Shown here piece by piece: positions 8,620 through 16,921 of a stretch of DNA of 64,000 bases (its first letter is position 1; every line of letters starts with the position of its first letter). This DNA is from CAXMQZ01 sp963707075 (GTDB lineage: Bacteria > Acidobacteriota > Thermoanaerobaculia > Multivoradales > JAHEKO01). The notes beneath the pieces are model-generated. The model was not told the DNA's origin. It saw nothing but the letters and a program-made list of their open reading frames with translations, and made no database searches. A program made the translations under genes and the position numbers. The stretch spans positions 1,302,001 through 1,366,000 of the forward strand of contig CAVPOX010000002.1 in assembly GCA_963707075.1 (NCBI GenBank), read 5' to 3'.

Positions 8620-9735
8620 GTGACACGACTCGTCCTTCTTCTGCTGCTGCCGGGATGGCTCCTCGCAGCTCCTGCCGCGGCTTCCGAAGTTCGCTATACC
8701 GGCCGGGCGCTCGTGACCGACTACCGAGGGCCAGTTCTCATCGACAACAGCCAGTACCGTTACACCGGTCCCGACCGACTGAGTTTCTCCAGCGCCGAGC
8801 ATCTGCAGAAGCACTATCCTCACCTCTTACCCCTGCGGCCAGCTATCGATACCTGGGCTTCCAGGCTTGGCATTCATCCGCGCGTCCTCAGTGCGGTCGT
8901 CAACGACTACTTCACCGGCCTGGAGGTAATCGGGGATCAGGAGGACTTCGACGCGGTGGTGCAGGTCGCCGCCGCACTGTCCACCGCCTTTTCCCAACAG
9001 GCCCCTGACGACCTGGCTGCCTCACGCGCTGCGATGGCTACGGCAGACGCCTTGTTCTTCGAACTGCAGCCCCCAAAGGAGCTTGCCGAGAGTCGCTCTT
9101 CCAAGGCCGCCAACGCACCGGCCGCCCCCGCTCTCTTCGGCTACCTCCAGCCACCCTGGGAGATCGGCGAGACCTGGGCGGGAGGCGGTGCCCATGGCAG
9201 CGCGCACAATTCGCTCGATTTCTGGGGTCGGTGGGTGCCCTGGAATGGCGATACCTCTCCCTACTGGGTGGCGGCGATGCAGTCTGGAACCACCAGGGTC
9301 TGGTCCTCGTGTGGCATGGCCATTGTGCACCCCAACGGCTGGGTGACCGACTACTACCATCTCGACAATATCCAGGTTACGGATCGGAGCCTGGTCCAGC
9401 GCAATGACCGCATCGCCAACTACGCCGACAACGAGGCCCAGGCAATCTGCTCCGGCGGCTGGTCCTCGGGACCTCATGTGCACATGAGCGTCTCCTACGA
9501 CGGAAACCCGGTGTCCGTCGACAAGAAGAACCTCGACTTCACCGCCTTCTCTCACAACGAAGGCATCGGCGACTACGACACCGACTGCAACAGGTCCTGG
9601 TACAACCACTACACAGTTGGCAAGGTCTGCCCCAACTTCGACCAACTGCTCAACGACGCTCCCTCCGTGCTTCCGATGTTCACGGACGGATTCGAGAGCG
9701 GCAACGCCACCCTGTGGTCCTCGACGATTCTCTGA
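8620..9735 (+). CDS. Secreted LasA-like M23 metallopeptidase with C-terminal DGFESG tail
   Basis: The GTG at 8620 gives 371 residues with a compact signal peptide (long leucine run, A-A-P-A-A-A-S). An in-frame GTG at 8572 lies inside the CRP-like palindrome and is less likely. The catalytic domain has the M23 zinc ligands: H-N-S-L-D (His and Asp) and G-P-H-V-H (HxH), with D-Y-Y-H-L-D-N between. Spacing and flanks resemble staphylolysin LasA, which cuts glycine-rich peptides in cell walls or elastin. The C-terminus is F-T-D-G-F-E-S-G-N followed by L-W-S, a tail seen on many secreted proteins of some GC-rich lineages and suspected as a sorting signal. Cell-wall lysis of competitors is a plausible role. 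Confidence 0.85.
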   Translation: MTRLVLLLLLPGWLLAAPAAASEVRYTGRALVTDYRGPVLIDNSQYRYTGPDRLSFSSAEHLQKHYPHLLPLRPAIDTWASRLGIHPRVLSAVVNDYFTGLEVIGDQEDFDAVVQVAAALSTAFSQQAPDDLAASRAAMATADALFFELQPPKELAESRSSKAANAPAAPALFGYLQPPWEIGETWAGGGAHGSAHNSLDFWGRWVPWNGDTSPYWVAAMQSGTTRVWSSCGMAIVHPNGWVTDYYHLDNIQVTDRSLVQRNDRIANYADNEAQAICSGGWSSGPHVHMSVSYDGNPVSVDKKNLDFTAFSHNEGIGDYDTDCNRSWYNHYTVGKVCPNFDQLLNDAPSVLPMFTDGFESGNATLWSSTIL

Positions 9736-9822
9736 GCTCCCTCGACCATCTTCTTCTCGACAGAGAGAAGGCCATCGGCTCCCAGGGCAGCCGCAAAACA
9801 GGGTACCTGCAGCCTGGAGGAG

Positions 9823-11505
9823 TCAGGAACCGCTCTCGTCCAACAGCGACTGGAGCTTGCCAGTGCGCTGCGATTGGCGAAGGGTGCGGATGCCCTTGGC
9901 TTCGATCTGGCGGATGCGCTCCCGGGTGACATCGAACGAACGTCCGATCTCTTCGAGGGTGTGCTCCGATTCGTAGCCGAGGCCAAAGCGCAGTCGCAGG
10001 ACCCTTTCCTCACGAGGCGTCAGCTCTTTCAACGCCTCGCTCAGCTTGCTGCGCCGGTCATTCTCGAGCGCCACATCGGTGGGTGAGAGGGCATCCGGAT
10101 CTTGCAGCACATCTTTCAGATGCCGATCATCCTCGCTGCCGAGTGGAGCCTCGAGCGACACTGGCTGCAAAACGAAGCGCTGCAGTGACCGCACCTTGGC
10201 AGCCGGGAGCCCCATCTCATCGCCGATCTCATCGGGAGTCGGCTCGCGACCCAGTTGGTGCCACAGTGAGCGGCTCGTTTGACGGAGCTTGTTGAGACTC
10301 TCTGTGATATGGACGGGAATGCGCACCGTACGGGACTGATCGCCGATGGCGCGGGTAATGGACTGGCGGATCCACCAGTGGGCGTAGGTCGAGAACTTGT
10401 ACCCGCGCCGGTAGTCGAACTTCTCGATCGCTCTCATCAGTCCCAGGTTGCCCTCCTGGATCAGATCCAGAAATTGCAGCCCGCGATAAGTGTACTTCTT
10501 GGCGACCGATACGACGAGCCTGAGATTGGCCAGCAACAGCTCCTGTTTGGCCTCTTCGGCGAGGCGTTCTCCGCGTCGAGCCGCGATGGAGATGTCGCTT
10601 ACCTCAGAACGTGGACACCCCAACCGGCTCTCGGCGGCGCGGATCTGCCGTCGATACTTGGCAATTCGGCGGCGCTGGAGAGCTTGCAGCTCGGCGTGTT
10701 TCTCGCGGTCGAGCGACTTGCGCGCTCGACGCTCAGACTGCTCCAGCCTCGAAAACTCCTGCTCGACCTTGGCCAGCAACTCGAGCAACCGTGAGCGCGT
10801 CTCACCGTTACAGGAAATCGACGAAATGTCTGCGGCAATCGCGGCGGTCAGTCTGTCGATCTGGCGATCGAGCTCCTGGACCTTGGCACTCTTACCGCTC
10901 AACGACTCCTGCCTCTGCTGCAGGGCTTCGATCTGGCTACCTCTGGAGGTGATGCTGCCGAACGCCGTTCTGAGAGCGCCGACTTCGACGCCGGTTCTGC
11001 TGTCGGGGAACTTGCGAAAGTCCCTTTCTTCTCGCCTCTTGCTGTCGGTCGCTGCGAGGACAGAATCCATATTCAGCAGGGCGTCGAGAAGCTCCGGAGA
11101 CCGTCCCAATGCCTGGAAAATTTCCTGTTCCCCGGTCTCGATCCTGCGGGAGATCTCTATCTCTCCATGACGATCGAGCAGCGGCGTTGCTCCCATGTCG
11201 CGAAGGTAGATGCGAAGCGGGTCCTGTGTCGAGACTTCTGGCGGCAGAGGGACATCGGGTACATCGACGGTGCCGGTGTCTTCGGCAGAGATCTCGGACA
11301 CCGGATACCTCGAATAGGCCTCAGGCCGGGCAATGAGCACGACGCCCTGTTCCACCAAGCTCTCCTCGAGCTGTCGACGGTCCTCGTCGAGACCCAGAAA
11401 CTGCTCCTGCAGTTCGCCGCTCAGCTCATCGGTGAGCAGGTAGCCCTTCTCTTGCCCCCGTTTGAGCAAGCCTCTTGCGGTACCGTTTGTGGACTTTTTG
11501 ACCAT
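9823..11505 (-). CDS. rpoD: RNA polymerase primary sigma factor RpoD (sigma-70)
   Basis: A 560-residue group 1 sigma factor. It has a region 1.1-like N-terminus, region 1.2 (D-P-L-R-I-Y-L-R-D-M-G), a charged non-conserved insert of about 180 residues, region 2 (N-L-R-L-V-V-S-V-A-K-K-Y, G-L-Q-F-L-D-L-I-Q-E-G-N-L-G-L-M-R-A, F-S-T-Y-A-H-W-W-I-R-Q), region 3 and region 4 with the -35 helix (F-D-V-T-R-E-R-I-R-Q-I-E). The extended region 2.3-2.4 and region 1.1 make it the housekeeping factor and not an alternative one. It is not beside dnaG as in many bacteria. Confidence 0.97.
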   Translation of the reverse strand: MVKKSTNGTARGLLKRGQEKGYLLTDELSGELQEQFLGLDEDRRQLEESLVEQGVVLIARPEAYSRYPVSEISAEDTGTVDVPDVPLPPEVSTQDPLRIYLRDMGATPLLDRHGEIEISRRIETGEQEIFQALGRSPELLDALLNMDSVLAATDSKRREERDFRKFPDSRTGVEVGALRTAFGSITSRGSQIEALQQRQESLSGKSAKVQELDRQIDRLTAAIAADISSISCNGETRSRLLELLAKVEQEFSRLEQSERRARKSLDREKHAELQALQRRRIAKYRRQIRAAESRLGCPRSEVSDISIAARRGERLAEEAKQELLLANLRLVVSVAKKYTYRGLQFLDLIQEGNLGLMRAIEKFDYRRGYKFSTYAHWWIRQSITRAIGDQSRTVRIPVHITESLNKLRQTSRSLWHQLGREPTPDEIGDEMGLPAAKVRSLQRFVLQPVSLEAPLGSEDDRHLKDVLQDPDALSPTDVALENDRRSKLSEALKELTPREERVLRLRFGLGYESEHTLEEIGRSFDVTRERIRQIEAKGIRTLRQSQRTGKLQSLLDESGS

Positions 11506-11712
11506 CTCGAGTCTTGTGCTGCTTCCTGGTAACCGGACGGCTCAGGCGTCCGAGTCGAGGTGGGCTACCACGAGGACGGGAACGCGCGGCTGTGCGCCGC
11601 AGCATGCTAGCACCACTTCCGAATTGAGGAGGCTCGCCTCTACCGGCGCCTCCGACAGGTCAATAGGCGATAGAAGCCACCCGGGCTCCGAGCCCGAGCA
11701 GTTCACTGTTCG

Positions 11713-11991
11713 CTACCAGCGTTGCCGGTTTTGAAATCCGCCACCTTCGTTGCGAGGCCTGGCCTCGTTGACGCGCAGGTTGCGTCCACCCATCTCCTTG
11801 CCGTCGAGAGCCTTGATGGCCGCATCGGCCGCATCGGGGGCCATCTCGACAAAACCAAACCCACGGGGGCGCCCTGTCTCCCTGTCGGTGATCAGGGCGA
11901 CACTTTCGACTTCACCGTGCTCGGCGAAGAGGGCTTTGACCTCGTCTTCAGTTGCCGTAAAGGGGAGATTTCCTACATAGATCTTCTTCAT
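11713..11991 (-). CDS. RRM-type RNA-binding protein
   Basis: A 92-residue single-RRM protein from the ATG at 11991 (M-K-K-I-Y-V-G-N-L-P-F, the classic RNP2 motif). RNP1 appears as R-G-F-G-F-V-E-M. The short glycine/arginine/asparagine tail (R-N-E-G-G-G-F-Q-N-R) resembles cyanobacterial cold-induced Rbp proteins. It binds single-stranded RNA; a role in cold or stress adaptation is inferred from that family. It is about 210 bases upstream of rpoD on the same strand. An upstream in-frame ATG at 12018 exists but would add nine non-homologous residues. Confidence 0.93.
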   Translation of the reverse strand: MKKIYVGNLPFTATEDEVKALFAEHGEVESVALITDRETGRPRGFGFVEMAPDAADAAIKALDGKEMGGRNLRVNEARPRNEGGGFQNRQRW

Positions 11992-12332
11992 TTGTTCGTC
12001 ACTTTCTGGTGGGTGCATCCTGGAGATTCCATCGAATGCACTTTCTCGTCATACTCGGATTCCGCACACCGAAATCGTTGGCCGGGAGCTAGCAAACCTC
12101 GCGCAAAAGGAAGACGGCTACTTCAGGAAGGAATCAGGGACTCTTCAGGAGGTGGCGCGCCCCTACCGAGGGGCAGCTTTGTTCTCGCGACGATAAGTAT
12201 AGGGCCCCCTACCCGGGAAGTCCAACCCTTCCTCCTGGCTGCCCCGGAAGGCCGGGCCGTCGCTTCTCGTCACGCCTCGAAAACACCGCCGGTCGAGCAA
12301 GTCGGCACCTTCAAATGAACTACGAATTGTGC

Positions 12333-12367
12333 ATTTTGCGCAGAATAGTGAAAGCAAAACGCAAAAT
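12333..12367. promoter_or_regulatory. Inverted repeat upstream of amt promoter, candidate operator
   Basis: Two perfect 8-base arms, ATTTTGCG (12333-12340) and CGCAAAAT (12360-12367), are separated by 19 bases. They lie about 55 bases upstream of the -35 hexamer of amt in AT-rich DNA. Activator sites for nitrogen-responsive regulators are commonly placed there, but the arms do not match the NtrC, GlnR or NtcA consensus that I know. Confidence 0.4.
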
Positions 12368-12422
12368 ATTGGATTAAATCTCACCCAATGCGTCCCAAGC
12401 TGTGCAGAAATGCATAGATCTG

Positions 12423-12451
12423 TTGACAACAGAAATCCGCCTCTGTACACT
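12423..12451 (+). promoter_or_regulatory. Sigma-70 promoter of amt-glnK
   Basis: TTGACA (12423-12428), 17-base spacer, TACACT (12446-12451). The -35 is perfect and the -10 matches at four positions including the first two and last. Transcription would start near 12458, giving a leader of about 38 bases before the amt ATG, with Shine-Dalgarno AGGAG at 12486-12490. Confidence 0.7.
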
Positions 12452-12495
12452 CTGCGCCACCAGAGCAGCACCAACTCGAGACGCCAGGAGACTCC

Positions 12496-13836
12496 ATGGA
12501 AGAGAGCCTCTCCGCGGCTGCGGCAACCGACGGAATCAGCGGCCCAGACACCGCCTGGATGCTTGTGGCCTGCGCCCTCGTACTTCTCATGACCCCCGCT
12601 CTGGCCTTCTTCTATGGTGGCCTGGTGCGCTCGAAGAACGCCTTGAACACCATGATGATGAGCTTTGCCGCGCTCGGTGCGGTGGGTATCGTCTGGGCAA
12701 TCGGTGGCTACAGCCTGGCCTTCGCCGAAGGTAACCGCTGGATTGGGGGCACCGCTCACTTCTTCCTGCGCGGCGTCGGCCTGGAGTCTTTGGCTGGTTT
12801 GCCGCATTTGCTCTTCATGGCCTACCAGGGCACCTTCGCCATCATTACGGCGGCCCTGATATCCGGGGCTCTGGTCGAGCGGCTACGATTCGGCCCCTAC
12901 CTGGCCTTCATCAGCCTCTGGGTGCTGGCGGTCTACGCTCCGGTATGCCATTGGGTGTGGGGTGGCGGTTGGCTCGCCAATCTCGGCGCTCTCGATTTCG
13001 CTGGGGGCACCGTCGTGCATGTGAACGCCGCGGCTGCTGCCCTCGTGGCAGCCCTGCTGCTGCGGCCTCGCAATGACTACGGTCGCCAGGCCCTGCTGCC
13101 ACACAATGTCCCCTTCGTCCTGCTCGGTGCCGGGCTCCTTTGGTTCGGCTGGTTTGGCTTCAACGCAGGAAGCGCCCTGGCGGCAGATGAGACAGCTGCC
13201 CTCGCCTTCGTCAACACTCTCTTCGCACCCGCTGCAACCCTGCTGACCTGGCTATTGCTCGACCACTTTCGTACGGGCAGGATGACGGCGGTCGGAGCCG
13301 CTACCGGCATTGTCGTAGGCCTGGTCGCCGTAACGCCCGCGGCCGGCCTCATCGGTCCCATGGACGCCATCCTGCTGGGGGTGATTGCCGCTTTCCCTAG
13401 TTACTTTGCAATTCTCTGGCGCTCCCGAAGTCGTCTCGATGACTCCCTCGATGTCGTGGCGGCGCACGGAATCGGTGGCCTGGTGGGAGCCCTGCTTGCG
13501 GGTGTGTTCGCACGACCCGAGTATGGTGGGACAGCGGGACTCCTCGAGGGCAATCCGAAACAGCTCGGAATTCAGGCCGTGGCGGTCCTGGCAGCACTCG
13601 TCTACAGCGCTGCCATCTCATTCGCCCTCTTCAAGCTAGTGGGAGCCGTCTCACAGATGCGGGTTACCCAGCGCGATGAAGCTATCGGGCTCGATGTTCC
13701 ACTCCACGGCGAAGAGGCCTACAGCAGCGGTGAAGGGGCGATTCTCATCCTTCCCTCGGAGAGCCGCAATCTCAAACCCGAGGGCTCTTCGACAACTGCA
13801 GCCACCCTCGATAACACCATCCGGAGCACCGCGTGA
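12496..13836 (+). CDS. amt: Ammonium transporter Amt
   Basis: A 446-residue Amt/Rh family channel with about eleven membrane helices and a periplasmic N-terminus. Motifs: M-L-V-A-C-A-L-V-L-L-M-T-P-A-L-A-F-F-Y-G-G-L-V-R in the first helix, the conserved pore histidines in G-G-T-V-V-H-V-N and A-H-G-I-G-G-L-V-G, and a cytosolic C-terminal tail that would meet a PII protein. The start has AGGAG 5 bases upstream. It overlaps the PII gene by 4 bases (GTGA), the classic amtB-glnK arrangement, so it likely imports ammonium under nitrogen limitation under PII control. Confidence 0.97.
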   Translation: MEESLSAAAATDGISGPDTAWMLVACALVLLMTPALAFFYGGLVRSKNALNTMMMSFAALGAVGIVWAIGGYSLAFAEGNRWIGGTAHFFLRGVGLESLAGLPHLLFMAYQGTFAIITAALISGALVERLRFGPYLAFISLWVLAVYAPVCHWVWGGGWLANLGALDFAGGTVVHVNAAAAALVAALLLRPRNDYGRQALLPHNVPFVLLGAGLLWFGWFGFNAGSALAADETAALAFVNTLFAPAATLLTWLLLDHFRTGRMTAVGAATGIVVGLVAVTPAAGLIGPMDAILLGVIAAFPSYFAILWRSRSRLDDSLDVVAAHGIGGLVGALLAGVFARPEYGGTAGLLEGNPKQLGIQAVAVLAALVYSAAISFALFKLVGAVSQMRVTQRDEAIGLDVPLHGEEAYSSGEGAILILPSESRNLKPEGSSTTAATLDNTIRSTA

Positions 13837-14204
13837 AGCTGATCACTGCCATCATTCGACCCGAGAAGCTCAACGACGTACTCGAAGCTCTTTTCGCCGC
13901 CGAAGTAAGAGGCCTGACCATCACCCGCGCGCATGGGCACGGCGGTGAGATGGAGCAGGTCGAGACCTATCGCGGCACTACCGTCAAGATGGAGCTGGTG
14001 GAGAAGGTGCGCCTCGACATCGGAGTCTCCGATGCCTTCGTCCAACCCACTATCGACGCACTGAGTGTCGCTGCTCGCACCGGCGACGTCGGCGACGGCA
14101 AGATCTTCGTTGTGCCGGTCGAGAAGGTGTTGCGCATCCGTACCGGTGAAGAGGACCAGGCGGCTGTGACTCCAGCCGAATCCGTGGCAAGCCTTTCTGC
14201 CTGA
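13833..14204 (+). CDS. glnK: PII nitrogen regulatory protein (GlnK-like), without Tyr51
   Basis: A 123-residue PII protein starting at a GTG that overlaps the amt stop. It has the B-loop A-A-R-T-G-D-V-G-D-G-K-I-F-V and the C-loop R-I-R-T-G-E-E that bind ATP/ADP and 2-oxoglutarate. In the T-loop, the position equal to the uridylylated Tyr51 of enterobacterial PII is Val (Y-R-G-T-T-V), while Tyr46 is kept. Uridylylation at 51 is therefore not possible, and control would rest on ligand binding, as in some other non-modified GlnK proteins. It is expected to block Amt when nitrogen is plentiful. Confidence 0.93.
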   Translation: MKLITAIIRPEKLNDVLEALFAAEVRGLTITRAHGHGGEMEQVETYRGTTVKMELVEKVRLDIGVSDAFVQPTIDALSVAARTGDVGDGKIFVVPVEKVLRIRTGEEDQAAVTPAESVASLSA

Positions 14205-14366
14205 CGCTCAGGATTCCCTCCAGGCATCCTGGAGAGCAGCAACCATCGGACCGGCCGAATCCAATGAAGAGGCTCTTGGCGAGGCCGCAAAAGCTTCCAT
14301 TCGCTCTCTTGAACCCTCTCGCTTCCCCTCTCTGGCAAACGGGAACCGGGATAGGCTTGCACTACG

Positions 14367-15980
14367 ATGAGCATCGACTTCCCGTCGCTGAAACGTCCTT
14401 GCCGACTGTGGGGTTGCGCTCTGTCAACCGGGCTATTGCTCGCATGCTCGAGCTCGAGCGACCCAAGAACGGTCGACGACACAGACTTCAAGACGATCGA
14501 GCTCTCGACTCTCGAAGACAAGATTCGTGGCGGCTGGGCTGGACAGATGATTGGCGTGAGCTACGGTGCGCCGACAGAGTTCCAGTATCTGGGCGAGCTG
14601 GTCCCCGAAGACAGACTGGTCGAGTGGACACCTGAACTGGTCGGCAACGCGCTCGATCAGGACGATCTCTACGTCGACATCACCCTGGCGGGCGTGCTGG
14701 ACGAACATGGGCTGGATGCCACGACGGAGGATTTTGGTGCCTTTTTGCGCGAGGCACGCTACTCACTGTGGCACGCGAATCTCGCCGCTCGCCGAGCCCT
14801 GCGACGTGGAGTTCCCGCCACGGAGACCGGCAAACCCGAACACAACGCGCACGCCAACGACATCGATTTCCAGATCGAAGCTGACTTCATCGGCCTGATG
14901 ACCCCCGGCTTGCCGCAGGCCTCGAACGAGATCTGCGAGCGTGCCGGACGGGTGATGAACACCGGCGATGGAATCTACGGCGGCATGTTCATCAGCGCGA
15001 TGTACTCGGCCGCCTTCTTCGAGAGCAACCCGCGCCGACTGGTCGAAGCTGGCCTGGCAGTTCTACCAGCAGAGAGTCCCTATGCTCTGTTGATTTCCGA
15101 TGTTCTTGCCTGGTCGGAAGAGCATCATGATTGGACGCAGGTCTGGCAACTGATCGAGGACAAGTGGAGTCAGCGCGAGCCTTGCCCCGAGGGGGCGCTC
15201 GCTCCGTTCAATATCGACGCCAAGCTCAACGGTGCCTACGTAGCGCTGGGATTGCTCTACGGAGACGGCGACTTCGAGAGAACGATGCGGGTCGCCACCC
15301 GCGCGGGTCAGGACTCGGACTGCAACCCGGCGAGTGCGGCCGGAGTGCTGGGAGTGGTCCTCGGATTCGATGGCATTCCACATCGCTACACCAGCGGCTT
15401 CAACGACATCGCCGATGAGAACTTCAGCTACACGGATGCGACCTTCCGCACCATCGTGGAGGACACGCTGCATCGGTCCATCGCCATGGTCGAGCGCCAC
15501 GGCGGAAAGCTGAGCGGTGAGATCCTCGAAGTCCAGACTCAATCCGCGGTCCCGGCAAGACTCGAGATCTGGGACGACTACGGAGACCCGGTGGAGCGAG
15601 TACCTACCGGAGACGCTCGATGGGTCTGGAAAGGAGACTGGCAGGAGCGGTCGATCGAGAAATGGGGCCGCAAGTTCACAGGCTGGTCGAGCTCGGTGGG
15701 CGAATCCGAAGGTACGATCCGATTCGCGGGCACCGGTGCCATCGTCGTCGGTTGGTTCCTGCCCACCGGTGGAATGGCTGACGTCTATCTCGACGGCGAG
15801 TGGGTCAAGACGGTCGACACCTACCCTGACGAAGACGACGTGAAGTTCAACGAGGCCATCTGGCACGCCTTTGGCCTCGAGGATGCAGAGCACGAGGTGC
15901 GATTGATCGTCCGAGGCGAACCCTATGCCGAATCGCATGGTGCCGAGATTACCCTCACCGATCTCGTCATTTTTCGCTGA
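14367..15980 (+). CDS. Secreted ADP-ribosylglycohydrolase-family lipoprotein with C-terminal beta domain
   Basis: A 537-residue protein with a lipoprotein signal: positive start, hydrophobic stretch and lipobox L-L-A-C followed by serines. Residues about 45-380 match the ADP-ribosylglycohydrolase fold: G-G-W-A-G-Q-M-I-G near the start, D-Q-D-D-L-Y-V-D and G-Q-D-S-D-C-N-P-A as metal-binding blocks. About residues 390-537 look like a beta-sandwich that may bind a ligand. Classic members remove ADP-ribose from proteins or nucleotides inside cells, so an exported lipidated version is notable; in secreted forms the substrate may be a different ribosyl or glycosyl compound. It is followed by a porin-like gene with a 10-base gap. 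Confidence 0.85.
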   Translation: MSIDFPSLKRPCRLWGCALSTGLLLACSSSSDPRTVDDTDFKTIELSTLEDKIRGGWAGQMIGVSYGAPTEFQYLGELVPEDRLVEWTPELVGNALDQDDLYVDITLAGVLDEHGLDATTEDFGAFLREARYSLWHANLAARRALRRGVPATETGKPEHNAHANDIDFQIEADFIGLMTPGLPQASNEICERAGRVMNTGDGIYGGMFISAMYSAAFFESNPRRLVEAGLAVLPAESPYALLISDVLAWSEEHHDWTQVWQLIEDKWSQREPCPEGALAPFNIDAKLNGAYVALGLLYGDGDFERTMRVATRAGQDSDCNPASAAGVLGVVLGFDGIPHRYTSGFNDIADENFSYTDATFRTIVEDTLHRSIAMVERHGGKLSGEILEVQTQSAVPARLEIWDDYGDPVERVPTGDARWVWKGDWQERSIEKWGRKFTGWSSSVGESEGTIRFAGTGAIVVGWFLPTGGMADVYLDGEWVKTVDTYPDEDDVKFNEAIWHAFGLEDAEHEVRLIVRGEPYAESHGAEITLTDLVIFR

Positions 15981-15990
15981 CAGGTTCCGC

Positions 15991-16845
15991 GTGTTCGACC
16001 GGTACTCGCCTCCCACGACCGCCAACATCAGGGTCCTGGTCTTTGCGCTCATGCTCCTTGTTCTGGCCGTGGAGACAGACCCGGTGTCCGCCCAGGCGCC
16101 CGAGACCGCTCCCGAATCTGAAGTGGGTCCCCTCGTCACCGACCGCCCCACCGACAGCGCCTCTCCACTTCTGGTACCCCGGCACGCCTTTCAGTTGGAG
16201 GCAGGGTACAAGCTCAGTCGGGTCGAGGAGGACTCGGGTGATATCGAAACGCATGTGTTTCCCGACTTGCTCCTGCGCTACGGCATCAATCGAAAGGTGG
16301 AGGCGCGCCTGGTGGCGGCCGGTTGGACCATCGAAGACGCGGCGACCCGCAAAGAGGAGGGGCTCTCCGACGTCAGTCTGGGTGCCAAGTTCGCTCTCGG
16401 CGACGAACGTGACAGAAGACCACAGATGGGCTTGCTGGTCGATGTGAGCATGCCCGTGGGAAACAGTGATATCACCAACGACTACGTCATTCCCAAGGTC
16501 CTCTTTCTCGCGTCCCACACGCTGACCGACCGGCTCGCTGTGACCTACAACCTCGGACCCAGCATCGTCACGTGGGAAGACAGCGGCGAGAGACGGACGG
16601 ACTGGGATTTCAACTACGCGGCGGCGCTCGGCCTGGCGACCGGTGGACCGGTCAGTCTTTTCGGAGAGCTCTACGGCGCACTGCTCTCGGGCTCGGGTCG
16701 CGGCGATCGGCACAATTTCCAGTTCGGAGGCACCCTGTTGCTGTCGAGCCGACTTCAGATCGATCTTCGCGGTGGCCTCGGCCTGGTCGACCACGAGCCA
16801 GACTGGCTGGTCGGAGCCGGAATCGCCTACCGACTTCCCTTCTGA
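15991..16845 (+). CDS. Outer-membrane-type beta-barrel protein (phenol MetA-pathway transporter family)
   Basis: Counted from GTG 15991 it has 284 residues, a signal peptide (L-V-F-A-L-M-L-L-V-L-A, cut near V-S-A-Q-A) and alternating beta strands. The frame is open further upstream inside the previous gene, with an ATG at 15925, but starting there would overlap it by 56 bases. Landmarks are V-T-D-R-P-T-D-S-A-S, F-Q-L-E-A-G-Y, L-R-Y-G-I and D-V-S-L-G-A-K-F, typical of the MetA-pathway outer membrane family (PF13557-like). These proteins probably form small channels; the solute is unknown. The adjacent secreted hydrolases suggest uptake of their products. Confidence 0.78.
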   Translation: MFDRYSPPTTANIRVLVFALMLLVLAVETDPVSAQAPETAPESEVGPLVTDRPTDSASPLLVPRHAFQLEAGYKLSRVEEDSGDIETHVFPDLLLRYGINRKVEARLVAAGWTIEDAATRKEEGLSDVSLGAKFALGDERDRRPQMGLLVDVSMPVGNSDITNDYVIPKVLFLASHTLTDRLAVTYNLGPSIVTWEDSGERRTDWDFNYAAALGLATGGPVSLFGELYGALLSGSGRGDRHNFQFGGTLLLSSRLQIDLRGGLGLVDHEPDWLVGAGIAYRLPF

Positions 16846-16921
16846 GTCCGCTATCCTCCCTTTTCAAGCCATTCAACCGCGACCAGGCCGCAATCGGGTT
16901 GGTCTGGCCTGGAGGTAGCAA

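Larger units (their letters stand above)
12019..12495. other. Long intergenic region between RRM gene and amt
   Basis: This 477-base gap separates two divergent genes. From about 12,310 to 12,450 it is clearly more AT-rich than the flanking genes. It holds an inverted repeat (12333-12367), a strong sigma-70 promoter for amt (12423-12451) and a small hairpin (12159-12174). The part from 12019 to 12150 would hold the RRM gene promoter and leader; I could not identify elements there. No coding sequence is supported. Confidence 0.7.

Noticed and set aside
9753..9770. CTTCTC/GAGAAG inverted repeat downstream of rpoD
   Set aside because: Weak six-base stem with no following T-run on the rpoD strand.
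12159..12174. Hairpin GCCCCT-ACCG-AGGGGC in the amt upstream region
   Set aside because: Short stem without T-run in either direction; far from both starts. No known riboswitch fits.
14218..14234. Perfect hairpin CTCCAGG-CAT-CCTGGAG after glnK as a terminator
   Set aside because: The stem is perfect, but there is no T-run after it, so it cannot be called an intrinsic terminator. It may still protect the transcript end.
15063..16151. 362-residue minus-strand frame opposite the ADP-ribosylglycohydrolase-like gene
   Set aside because: Antisense to conserved metal-binding motifs; composition is that of a shadow frame.
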